DNA of 6,746 nt from an uncultured Clostridia bacterium (GTDB taxonomy: Bacteria > Bacillota > Clostridia > TANB77 > CAG-508), in assembly GCA_947629965.1 (NCBI GenBank), contig CANRFS010000074.1:1-6746 (forward strand). Direction: 5' to 3'. Below the pieces are notes generated by a model that worked only from the letters and a program-made list of their open reading frames with translations, did no database searches and had not been told where the DNA came from. Of this stretch, positions 1-6,746 are shown in pieces. The number at the start of each line of letters is the position of its first letter. Position 1 is the first letter of the stretch. The position numbers and the translations under genes are program-made.

Positions 1-2421
1 TGTATAGGAGTATTCATTGCTACTCTTCCTCCGAACTGTCTTACCATATAATTGTTTGATTTAAGTTCTGGAACATATCTTCTTCTATGATAAAGTGTTT
101 CTACAAAGCCTTTTTCCTTTGTTTCTTCTACTATATCGGTCATAAATTTTTTTATACCACTATATTTATCTAAATATTGTTCAATGTATTCTTTAGCTTT
201 TTTTCTAGATATTCCAAGTTGCTGCCCAAGTCCAAAATCACTTATTCCATATACTATTCCAAAATTTACTGCTTTTGCACTTGCTCTTTGTTCTTTTGTT
301 ACTTCTTCTATTGGTATGTTTAAAACTTTAGAAGCGGCTTGTGCATGAATATCTTCATCTTTATTGAATGCCTCTATCATATGCTCATCTTGCGAAATAT
401 GTGCTAAAACTCTAAGTTCTATTTGTGAATAATCTGCATCAATATATATTGAACCTTCTTTTGGCTTAAATACCTTTCTTAATTTTTTACCAAGTTCCAC
501 TCTAGTAGGTATATTTTGGAGATTAGGATCTGTACTACTAATTCTTCCTGTTGCTGTAACAGTTTGATGGAATTTTGAGTGTACTCTACTCGTTTTTTCA
601 TCTATATATGGAATTAAGCCTTCTACATAAGTAGAATTTAATTTAACTAATTGCCTATATTCTAATATTTTTTCAATTACTGGATGCTCATATTTTATTT
701 TTTCTAAAACGTCTACGTCTGTTGAATAACCAGTTTTAGTTTTTTTAACTGCTGTTAATTTTAGCTTTTCAAATAATATTTCTCCTAATTGTTTTGTAGA
801 ATTTATATTAAATTCTTCTCCTGCTAGTTCATATATTTCTTTAGTTAAAATATCTATTTTTGCTTGCAATTCTTTTCCATATTCTAAAAGTTCTTGTTTG
901 TCAACATATATTCCTTCGTATTCCATGCTGGCTAAAACTTCTACAAGTGGCATCTCTATCTCTTCAAATAATTTTAAACTATTCTCGGTATTCATCTTAT
1001 CTCTTAAAACTTTAACCAATTTAAATATTAAATACGAATATATATAATTTTTATCTACATCTTTATTTTGAACTTCTATTGCATCAAATAAATTTATTTG
1101 ATTTTCTTTTTTTGATAAAATTCCCTCTTTTGTTAAATATTCCTCAATATCAAAATTTAAATATTCATTTGCTAAATATTCTATCGTATATTTATTAATA
1201 TTAGAATTTAATATATATCCTGCGATTGAAACATCAAACATTAGGTTCTTAGCTTGTATATTATTTTCCCATAATAAAATATATTCTTCTTTTTGCTTGT
1301 ATCCACATTTTAAAATATCCTGATTTTCAAATATTTCTTTAAAATAATTTAAATTATCTATATAACATGATTTATTCATGTCTTCTGAATATATTACAAA
1401 AGAATTCTTTTCTAGATAGTAATACATGGATTTTTTTGCTATGATTTCTAATTTTAGTTTCTCTAAGTCTTCATTGTTTAAATTAGTTTGATATTCGATT
1501 TTTATTTGTTTATCATTTGTTTCACTAGTTGATATATTTTCTGAATTTACAAGATTAAATCTATCTATAAATCTATTAAACTTTAATTTTTTAAATATAT
1601 CTAATACTTCTTTGTTGTTCCATTCTCTTTTTTCTAATAATGCTAAATTCTTCTCTATAGGTGCATTTATATCTATTGTTCCTAAGGTTCTTGATAAATA
1701 AGCAAGGTCTTTGTTTTCTTCTAGTCTTTCTTTTAATTTTCCTTTTTGTTTTTCTATATTTTCATATACCCCATCAATAGTTTTATATTCTTGTATTAGA
1801 TTTAAAGCTGTTTTTTCTCCTACTCCTGGAACTCCTGGAATATTATCAGATGTATCACCCATTAAGCCTTTTACTTCTATTAAATCTAAAGGTTCTAAAC
1901 CATATTCTTCTTTAATTTTTTCTATTGTATAATCTTCTGTCTCTGTTTTTCCCATTTTTGTTCTAGGTATTCTTACTTTTATATTTTTATCTATTAATTG
2001 AAAACTATCTCTATCACCTGTTAAAACAGTAACATCTAGATCTTGATTCTGTCCCCATTTTGCAAGAGTTCCTAGAATATCATCTGCTTCATATCCTTCT
2101 TTTTCTATTATGCAAATATTCATCGCCTTAAGTACATCTTTAAGAATTGGCATTTGCATTGCAAGTTCATCTGGCATTCCTTTTCTATTTGCTTTGTATT
2201 TATCATACATCTCATGTCTTTTTGTAGGTGCTTTTAAATCAAATGCTACTGCTAAATATTTAGGTTGTATGTCGTCTAATATTTTAAATAATATGCTTAA
2301 GAAACCATATACTGCATTTGTATATGTTCCGATCTTCTGTCATTAGCATTTTATTTCCCATTATTCCATAAAATGCTCTATTTATAATGCTATTTCCATC
2401 TATTAAAACTAACTTGTCCAA
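1..2421 (-). CDS. polA: DNA polymerase I, 3'-truncated by the window edge, with one +1 frame change at codon 31
   Basis: Pol I fills gaps and removes RNA primers during replication and repair in the cytoplasm. Codons 1-30 lie at 2421-2332, the C at 2331 is skipped, and codons 31-806 run open to the left edge. The 5'-nuclease domain has Asp8 in LIDGNS, EADD at 111-114, TGDRD ending at Asp138, and GDTSDNIPG with Asp189 and Asp192, followed by the helix-hairpin-helix. The middle domain (about 300-430) lacks the FDTET-type DxE proofreading motif, though FDVSIAGYILNS (Asp396) remains, so 3'-5' exonuclease activity is probably lost. In the polymerase domain are TATGRISSTDPNLQNIP, motif A DADYSQIELR (Asp663, Glu668), and motif B with Arg712, Lys716, Phe720 and Tyr724. 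Motif C (HDE) and roughly 70-80 residues lie beyond the edge. Without the skip, only 45 residues would be made before TAA at 2284. The remaining 776 codons carry no other lesion. Confidence 0.95.
2328..2331 (-). other. +1 frame change at an in-frame CGG codon in polA (codon 31)
   Basis: The start frame reads ACA GAA GAT CGG AAC ATA and reaches TAA at 2286-2284. Skipping the C at 2331 gives GAT GGA ACA TAT ACA AAT GCA (D G T Y T N A), which is the conserved segment before VYGF in Pol I 5'-nuclease domains. Thus exactly one base is extra, and the residues on both sides are those expected of the family. The site is T-CGGA, identical in form to the two in the DUF2142 gene. Confidence 0.9.
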
Positions 2422-2426
2422 AATAA

Positions 2427-2432
2427 CCTCCT
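2427..2432 (-). promoter_or_regulatory. Strong ribosome binding site that sets the TTG start of polA
   Basis: A perfect AGGAGG stands 5 nt upstream of TTG 2421. The codons from this TTG read MDKLVLIDGNSIINRAFYG, the classic N-terminus of bacterial DNA polymerase I, and no nearby ATG in that frame would keep the catalytic aspartate. The gap to the previous stop is only 37 bp, and I see no convincing promoter in it. Confidence 0.85.
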
Positions 2433-2458
2433 AAAAATATGCTTAAATTAGTAATATC

Positions 2459-3931
2459 TCAATTTATATAACATGTAATATAAATTGTATCATCCTTTAT
2501 CAACCAATTCTTTTCTTTATCAACTGTATTTAGATAATTTTCCTTTTCTTGTTCTGTAAGTTTTCTTTCTGTCAGTTTTCTGTTTCCCAAATATTCTATT
2601 ATTTGTTTTGTTGACCATGTTGTTCTTAAGGCACTCCAGTTCATTACATGATAAGGAGTAATTGGATTTTCATAGTATTCTTTATATAAATTAATGTTAA
2701 TCCCAATATATATTGCTATATATTTTACATCTATTTTATTTTCTTCTTCATACTTTTCAATACATTCTATTATCTCTTTTGATTTACGAATATCATTTTT
2801 ATTTATTTCTTTGCTTATTTTTATTGTGTTAATATAATTATATGTATTGCATACTCCATAGACCAATAATATTGCAGTTAAAAAAATTGTTATTATTTTA
2901 TTTGTTCTAAATATTTCTGTTTTAGTTACTAAAAATAAGAATATTAATCCGATGCAAGCTCCTACTGAAAATCTTATTCTAGCAGAAGACATTGCACTGC
3001 CTGTACTTAAACTAGGAATTATAGCTGCACCTATACATACTAAAACAATCATTATTAATTTTAATATGATTTTATCGTTTTTGGGGTTGATATATGTGTA
3101 AATTAATGTACATGTAATTACTAAAATTATAATATAAAAATAATAGCCATTGCAAATAGTATTCATAAATATTTTAATTGTATTTACTAATCCCCTATAA
3201 AAGTTATAAAACAAATTAAAATTTAATCTTGCTTGTTGTATATGTAATATTTGTGAAACAATTTTAATTTGTAACATGTTCACTAATATAGCTATTACAA
3301 CTGGAAAACAGGCTAAAAGAATAGTTTTACATGCTTTTAATATATTTTTATCTTTTAAAAATTCAAATAAAATTAAAAATGCAAAAAAGGCAGATATACT
3401 TCCTTGATAGCAAAACATTCCCAATATTAAAAAAATTATAGCTTTAATCATATAATTATTTTTTTTATCATAAAAACATTTTGCTGCTAACATATATAAG
3501 TATACACTGAGTGACATTATGAATGTTTCTGCAAAGTACAAGTTTTCTAAATACATAGCATTAAAAATAGTATAATATGATGCTATCACTAATATTAGTA
3601 TTTCCAAAGGATTCCATTTATCTTTTAAACTAAAACAAATTTGTTTTAGTTTTATAAATGTCACATTTGATATTAATAAGCCAGCAAATAATGATATTGA
3701 AAAGAATTTCAAATATGGAATTTTTAATATAAAAGCTATGTAATACATTAATGCAGAAAAAATTCTTCCACCTGTTAAAAAATTTTCTTTTAAATAATTA
3801 ATATATCCTATCCCAATTAGATTATAACTATCTGTTGTATAATGTTCTTTTAAAAATTCTTTAAATATTATAACATTAGCTAATAAAATAAATATAAAAA
3901 TTATAATATCTTTTTTCTTTATATTTTTCAT
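2459..3931 (-). CDS. Polytopic membrane protein, GtrII-like glucosyltransferase
   Basis: This 490-residue protein has about ten or more hydrophobic segments between residues 8 and 365, followed by a soluble C-terminal tail of about 120 residues (roughly 370-490). The layout resembles the GtrII / glucosyltransferase-domain family of GT-C-like membrane enzymes: an early acidic loop with TTDS at 32-35, GGR at 54-56, and a YQG motif at 175-177 within a membrane stretch. Such enzymes use polyprenyl-phosphate-linked sugars to decorate surface glycans outside the membrane; this role is inferred from weak similarity and from the neighbouring flippase-like and DUF2142 proteins. The frame is intact from ATG to TGA and contains no in-frame CGG. 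ATC GGA at residues 327-328 contains CGGA across a codon boundary and is read without a shift. Arg382 is encoded by CGT. Another polytopic family of unknown function is possible. Confidence 0.6.
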   Translation of the reverse strand: MKNIKKKDIIIFIFILLANVIIFKEFLKEHYTTDSYNLIGIGYINYLKENFLTGGRIFSALMYYIAFILKIPYLKFFSISLFAGLLISNVTFIKLKQICFSLKDKWNPLEILILVIASYYTIFNAMYLENLYFAETFIMSLSVYLYMLAAKCFYDKKNNYMIKAIIFLILGMFCYQGSISAFFAFLILFEFLKDKNILKACKTILLACFPVVIAILVNMLQIKIVSQILHIQQARLNFNLFYNFYRGLVNTIKIFMNTICNGYYFYIIILVITCTLIYTYINPKNDKIILKLIMIVLVCIGAAIIPSLSTGSAMSSARIRFSVGACIGLIFLFLVTKTEIFRTNKIITIFLTAILLVYGVCNTYNYINTIKISKEINKNDIRKSKEIIECIEKYEEENKIDVKYIAIYIGININLYKEYYENPITPYHVMNWSALRTTWSTKQIIEYLGNRKLTERKLTEQEKENYLNTVDKEKNWLIKDDTIYITCYIN

Positions 3932-3940
3932 TTTATTTCT

Positions 3941-3945
3941 CTCCT
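3941..3945 (-). promoter_or_regulatory. Ribosome binding site of the GtrII-like gene
   Basis: AGGAG lies 9 nt upstream of ATG 3931, in the 15-nt gap after the DUF2142 stop. It fixes the start of the 490-residue reading frame and shows close, operon-like packing. Confidence 0.8.
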
Positions 3946-3946
3946 C

Positions 3947-5706
3947 TTATATTCTACTAATTAATAAATCTATAATTGATATTGTTAAGAAAAGAGCTGA
4001 TGGATAACATATGTATAAATCTGAATACTTAAATTTATTTTTTAGTTCAACTTTTTTAATAGACAAACTCATAAGTAGCAGTAATAGTATTGGGAAAAGA
4101 TATCTCTTTTGATATCCATTTATAAAGCTTGCACCAACTGGTGTATATGATAAGTACATTGACGTACTTGTCATAGCAAAAACTACAAAAAACGATAGTA
4201 TAAAAATTAATCTAGTTTTAGCTGATAAATGCTTGCTTGAATCTGTTACACTTATAAATAATAAATATGCTAGTATTACTATAAATGCTTTATAAGCAGT
4301 TTTTGGGAAAAACATAGGTGCATTTAAAAAACTTAAATTTTTCAAGTTATCAAAGTTATCTATCGTATGCTTTGTTAATATTTTAGCATATCTGATAGGG
4401 TTATTTATTACATAATTAAATTGTTCTCCGAGTATTAGTTCCTTCAACCCTAGGATCCCCTGGAGCACTTATACTGCTTTTACTAGATAATACAACTGCA
4501 ATAATCATAATAATACAAAATATTGCTACGTACTTCATATATTTTTTATTGTCTTTTATTATATTTTTTAACGGTAATATGAATGTGATTAATAAAATTC
4601 CTATGTATCCTATTGATTTTATAGAAGATGCAAGTACAGCTAATAATATTAGACATAAAATATCTTTTATATTAGTTTTAGATTGTTCATTAAGTTTTAA
4701 ACAATATGCTATAAATAATGCACATAAAGCTGTAGATATAGCATCTGGTGAATAAACTGCTCCGAAGAGCAAGAAGCATTGGCATAAATAAAACTGCATA
4801 TGCTATGTATTTTTTATATGGTAATACTTTTAATGCTAAAATCATTAGAGCTGTATATCCTAAAAGGTTAAATATTCTTCCTGTAATATATATGTCTGCT
4901 ATACTTCCTCCAAGTGTTTTTGAAATAAATATTCCAATGCCAGATACAAAATATGAAGTTGTATAATAATAAAAGTTATTCGGGGTGTCTTTTATATCTC
5001 TGTTTGAAAAATCTTTGGTTAGCTCACCTGTTGGTTTTTCACTAAAATAACTTACAAATCTTTCTATATTCATCTGCCTTGGCATTGAAGCAACACTTTC
5101 ATCTATTGTTGCATCTTTTAAATTTAAATTACCAATTCCTATACTGTAACTAGATAAGAAATGCCTTTTTTCATCTAACTGATTATTAAATGTAACCGTA
5201 ATTGAAAAAATGCTACCAAATACAAGTGATGTTATTATTATATTTTTGTATATATTATTTGAAGTATATATTACAAATAAATCTATAAGTAAAATAGCTA
5301 TAAATAAAATGATAGTCCTTAAATTTAATATTTGAGTTGTATTACATAGAATAATAAGAATTATTGCAAATATGGTTGTAAAAATTAATACTACATCTAC
5401 AACATAGCATTTTATATTGCTTTCAAAACTTTTTATTGCAGAACTAATAAATTTATTACCAAATTTTATATAAATGATATATACAAAAATATATGCAATT
5501 ATTCTATAAAATGAAAAATTATAATATTGTATTTTTTGCATAAAGAATTTATAGTTACAATAAAATAATTCGTATATCAAAATAATTGCAAGATAAAAAA
5601 TACTTGTAATTACAAATAAATCTTTTTCATTTAATTTTCTTAAATTTTTCCCTAGTTCTATATTTTTCATTTTATGTTTTGTTTTCTCTTTCTTAATTAA
5701 TTTCAT
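3947..5706 (-). CDS. DUF2142-family polytopic membrane protein, encoded across two +1 frame changes
   Basis: Read with two single-base skips, this gives one continuous protein of 585 residues: 314 codons (5706-4765), then 111 (4763-4431), then 160 plus TAA (4429-3947). Many hydrophobic segments run along all three parts. LDEKRHF at about residues 177-183 matches the DUF2142 signature of an acidic pair followed by HF. Across the first junction the restored text is LGAVYSPDA; across the second it is EGTNTGEQFNYV. Both read as uninterrupted family-like sequence, with no lost or extra residues. Without the skips, translation ends at 4690, and the distal parts would lack starts. ATG 5706 is preferred because GAGG lies 4 nt upstream; ATG 5718 would add four residues. 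The start overlaps the upstream flippase-like gene by 14 nt, and the stop is 15 bp before the next ATG. DUF2142 proteins commonly sit in surface-polysaccharide loci, but their activity is not established. It could be a pseudogene, but no other lesion is present. Confidence 0.8.
4427..4430 (-). other. +1 frame change at an in-frame CGG codon (second site in DUF2142 gene)
   Basis: The middle frame reads AAT ACT CGG AGA ACA ATT and then stops at 4418-4416. Skipping the C at 4430 gives ACT GGA GAA CAA TTT AAT (T G E Q F N), which continues through 160 more codons to the natural end of the gene. The site is again T-CGGA with the restored codon GGA. Confidence 0.85.
4761..4764 (-). other. +1 frame change at an in-frame CGG codon (first site in DUF2142 gene)
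   Basis: The coding strand reads CTT CGG AGC in the upstream frame, which runs to a stop at 4690. Skipping the C at 4764 gives CTT GGA GCA GTT TAT (L G A V Y), which leads straight into SPDAIST and a long open hydrophobic frame. The site is T-CGGA, as at the other two frame changes. The frame change is seen directly; whether the ribosome performs it is inferred. Confidence 0.85.
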
Positions 5707-6745
5707 TTTCCTCTTCATTTGTTATAGTTTCTATATTTGTTTTGCTTTTCGTTTTCATAGCATTTACTATTACAACTAATGCACTAATTGCTACAAATAA
5801 ATAAAAACTAACTCCTCTTGTAAGTAACATTGCACTATCTAATAATCCTTCTGGAAATACATAAGCATATATTGCCATATATCCACCTTCGCTTACTCCT
5901 ACTGCTCCTGGAGATGGTATTCCAGATACTGTTGCATATAAAAGTGACTGCATAGTTAATATTTGGAATATATTATGTCCAGATAATCCAAATGAACAAT
6001 ATACTAAATAAGATATACTGTAAAATGCTATAAATTGGATGTAAGTAGTTATTAAATTTTTTATAATTACTGGGGTATTACTTTTTATATATGTTGCACT
6101 ATCATGATATCTACTAAGTTCATTTTTTAGTTTTTCTTGTTTAGTTTCGATATCCTTTACTCTAAAGAATTTTAGTATTTTTATTACTATTTTTATTATT
6201 CCTTTTGTCATCTTTTTTGAAAATATTGAAATAAATAATAATGTAAGAGCTGTTAAATTTAGTATAACTCCAATAACAAATAGCCATGCTAGAACATTAT
6301 TTAAATATTTATAATTAAATATTAGACTAAATAGTGCCATTGAAATTGTAACTATTTGAACACATGTTAAATTTACAAGTAGTGCAAGTGTTGAGTTTCC
6401 TACAGATATTTTATCTTTGTGCATATAATATATTTGCATTGGTTGTCCACCAGTTGCTGCAGGTGTTATTGAGCTAAAGAAAAATCCTATTAAAGCATAT
6501 TTTAAATTTCTAAAGAAATTACTTTTTTCATTTAATGCTTTAAGCATTCTTCCTATATTTATGGCTTCGCATGATATATAAAATAACATACATAATGTAG
6601 CTACCAAGATAAATTTTTTATTTACATTTGAAAGAATTTTAAAAATTCTAGTTACATCTCGATCCTTTAGCACTATATAAAATGTTATTATAATTAATGC
6701 CAAAAAAAGTATTAAATTCAAAATTAATCTTTTTGTTCTTTTCAT
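5693..6745 (-). CDS. Flippase-like integral membrane protein (LPG-synthase TM region / YbhN / UPF0104 family)
   Basis: This is a 350-residue polytopic membrane protein. Hydrophobic segments lie near residues 5-26, 43-63, 83-101, 117-143, 150-174, 226-250, 258-276 and 305-329. Two conserved family stretches are visible: SSITPAATGGQP at 91-102, and IPSPGAVGVSEGG at about 276-288. Both are typical of the membrane domain shared by MprF (lysyl-phosphatidylglycerol flippase half) and stand-alone YbhN/AglD-like proteins. It lacks the MprF synthase domain, so a lipid or lipid-linked substrate translocation role is inferred from the family only. The ATG lies one base from the window edge, so its ribosome binding site cannot be seen and an earlier start cannot be excluded; the length is normal for the family. 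Its 3' end overlaps the next gene, which implies translational coupling. It contains no CGG codon. Arg29 is encoded by CGA, so CGA appears to be read normally. Confidence 0.85.
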   Translation of the reverse strand: MKRTKRLILNLILFLALIIITFYIVLKDRDVTRIFKILSNVNKKFILVATLCMLFYISCEAINIGRMLKALNEKSNFFRNLKYALIGFFFSSITPAATGGQPMQIYYMHKDKISVGNSTLALLVNLTCVQIVTISMALFSLIFNYKYLNNVLAWLFVIGVILNLTALTLLFISIFSKKMTKGIIKIVIKILKFFRVKDIETKQEKLKNELSRYHDSATYIKSNTPVIIKNLITTYIQFIAFYSISYLVYCSFGLSGHNIFQILTMQSLLYATVSGIPSPGAVGVSEGGYMAIYAYVFPEGLLDSAMLLTRGVSFYLFVAISALVVIVNAMKTKSKTNIETITNEEENEIN

Positions 6746-6746
6746 T

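Noticed and set aside
2327..2335. AGATCGGAA on the minus strand at the polA frame change matches the first nine bases of a common Illumina adapter.
   Set aside because: The match ends there, and the flanking sequence on both sides is normal polA with only one extra base, not an adapter junction. The other two frame-change sites do not share this 9-mer.
2110..2346. Open reading frames on the plus strand, for example at 1711-1932, 2110-2346, 4549-4755 and 4748-4966.
   Set aside because: They lie antisense to clear minus-strand genes and encode low-complexity, unrecognisable proteins, as expected of shadow frames in AT-rich DNA.
2422..2458. A possible promoter in the gap before polA.
   Set aside because: At 37 bp, holding the ribosome binding site and general AT-rich sequence, it shows no recognisable -35/-10 pair.
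5196..5198. A sixth CGG trinucleotide on the coding strand, in the first part of the DUF2142 gene.
   Set aside because: It straddles ACG GTT (Thr-Val), is not an in-frame CGG codon, and causes no frame change.
3947..5706. The DUF2142 region could be a pseudogene, or three separate small membrane proteins.
   Set aside because: The three frames join without loss of residues at single-base skips, no other lesion is present, and the downstream pieces have no convincing ribosome binding sites or starts.

Overview
The window is strongly AT-rich and fully coding on the minus strand. It looks like a low-GC Bacillota (Clostridia or a relative), probably uncultured. The reasons are the AT bias, strong AGGAGG-type ribosome binding sites, Arg encoded almost only by AGA/AGG, a TTG start, and a DNA polymerase I that has lost its proofreading active site. 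The exact lineage cannot be read from the sequence.

Layout in the direction of transcription (right to left): (1) 6745-5693, a flippase-like membrane protein of the LPG-synthase TM / YbhN family. (2) 5706-3947, a DUF2142-family multi-spanning membrane protein whose frame changes twice. (3) 3931-2459, a polytopic membrane protein resembling GtrII-type glucosyltransferases. (4) 2421-1, DNA polymerase I (polA), which changes frame once at codon 31 and runs off the left edge before motif C. Genes 1 and 2 overlap, 2 and 3 are 15 bp apart, and 3 and polA are 37 bp apart, so the four look co-transcribed. Genes 1-3 suggest cell-envelope glycan or lipid-linked sugar work; polA is a housekeeping replication/repair gene. 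No intergenic stretch exceeds about 40 bp, and I see no RNA gene, mobile element, CRISPR array or terminator.

The main observation concerns decoding. Two otherwise pristine genes are broken by three single-base frame changes, and all three are identical in form: an in-frame CGG codon, preceded by T and followed by A, where skipping the C restores the frame and gives GGA (Gly). I scanned the whole coding strand for CGG. The trinucleotide occurs six times, and only three of those are in-frame CGG codons. Those three are exactly the three frame changes. The other three straddle codon boundaries (TTC GGA, ATC GGA, ACG GTT) and are read normally. This is what would be expected if CGG has no cognate tRNA in this organism and serves as a +1 frameshift signal, or if CGGA is read as a four-base glycine codon. 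Random decay or sequencing error would not predict it.
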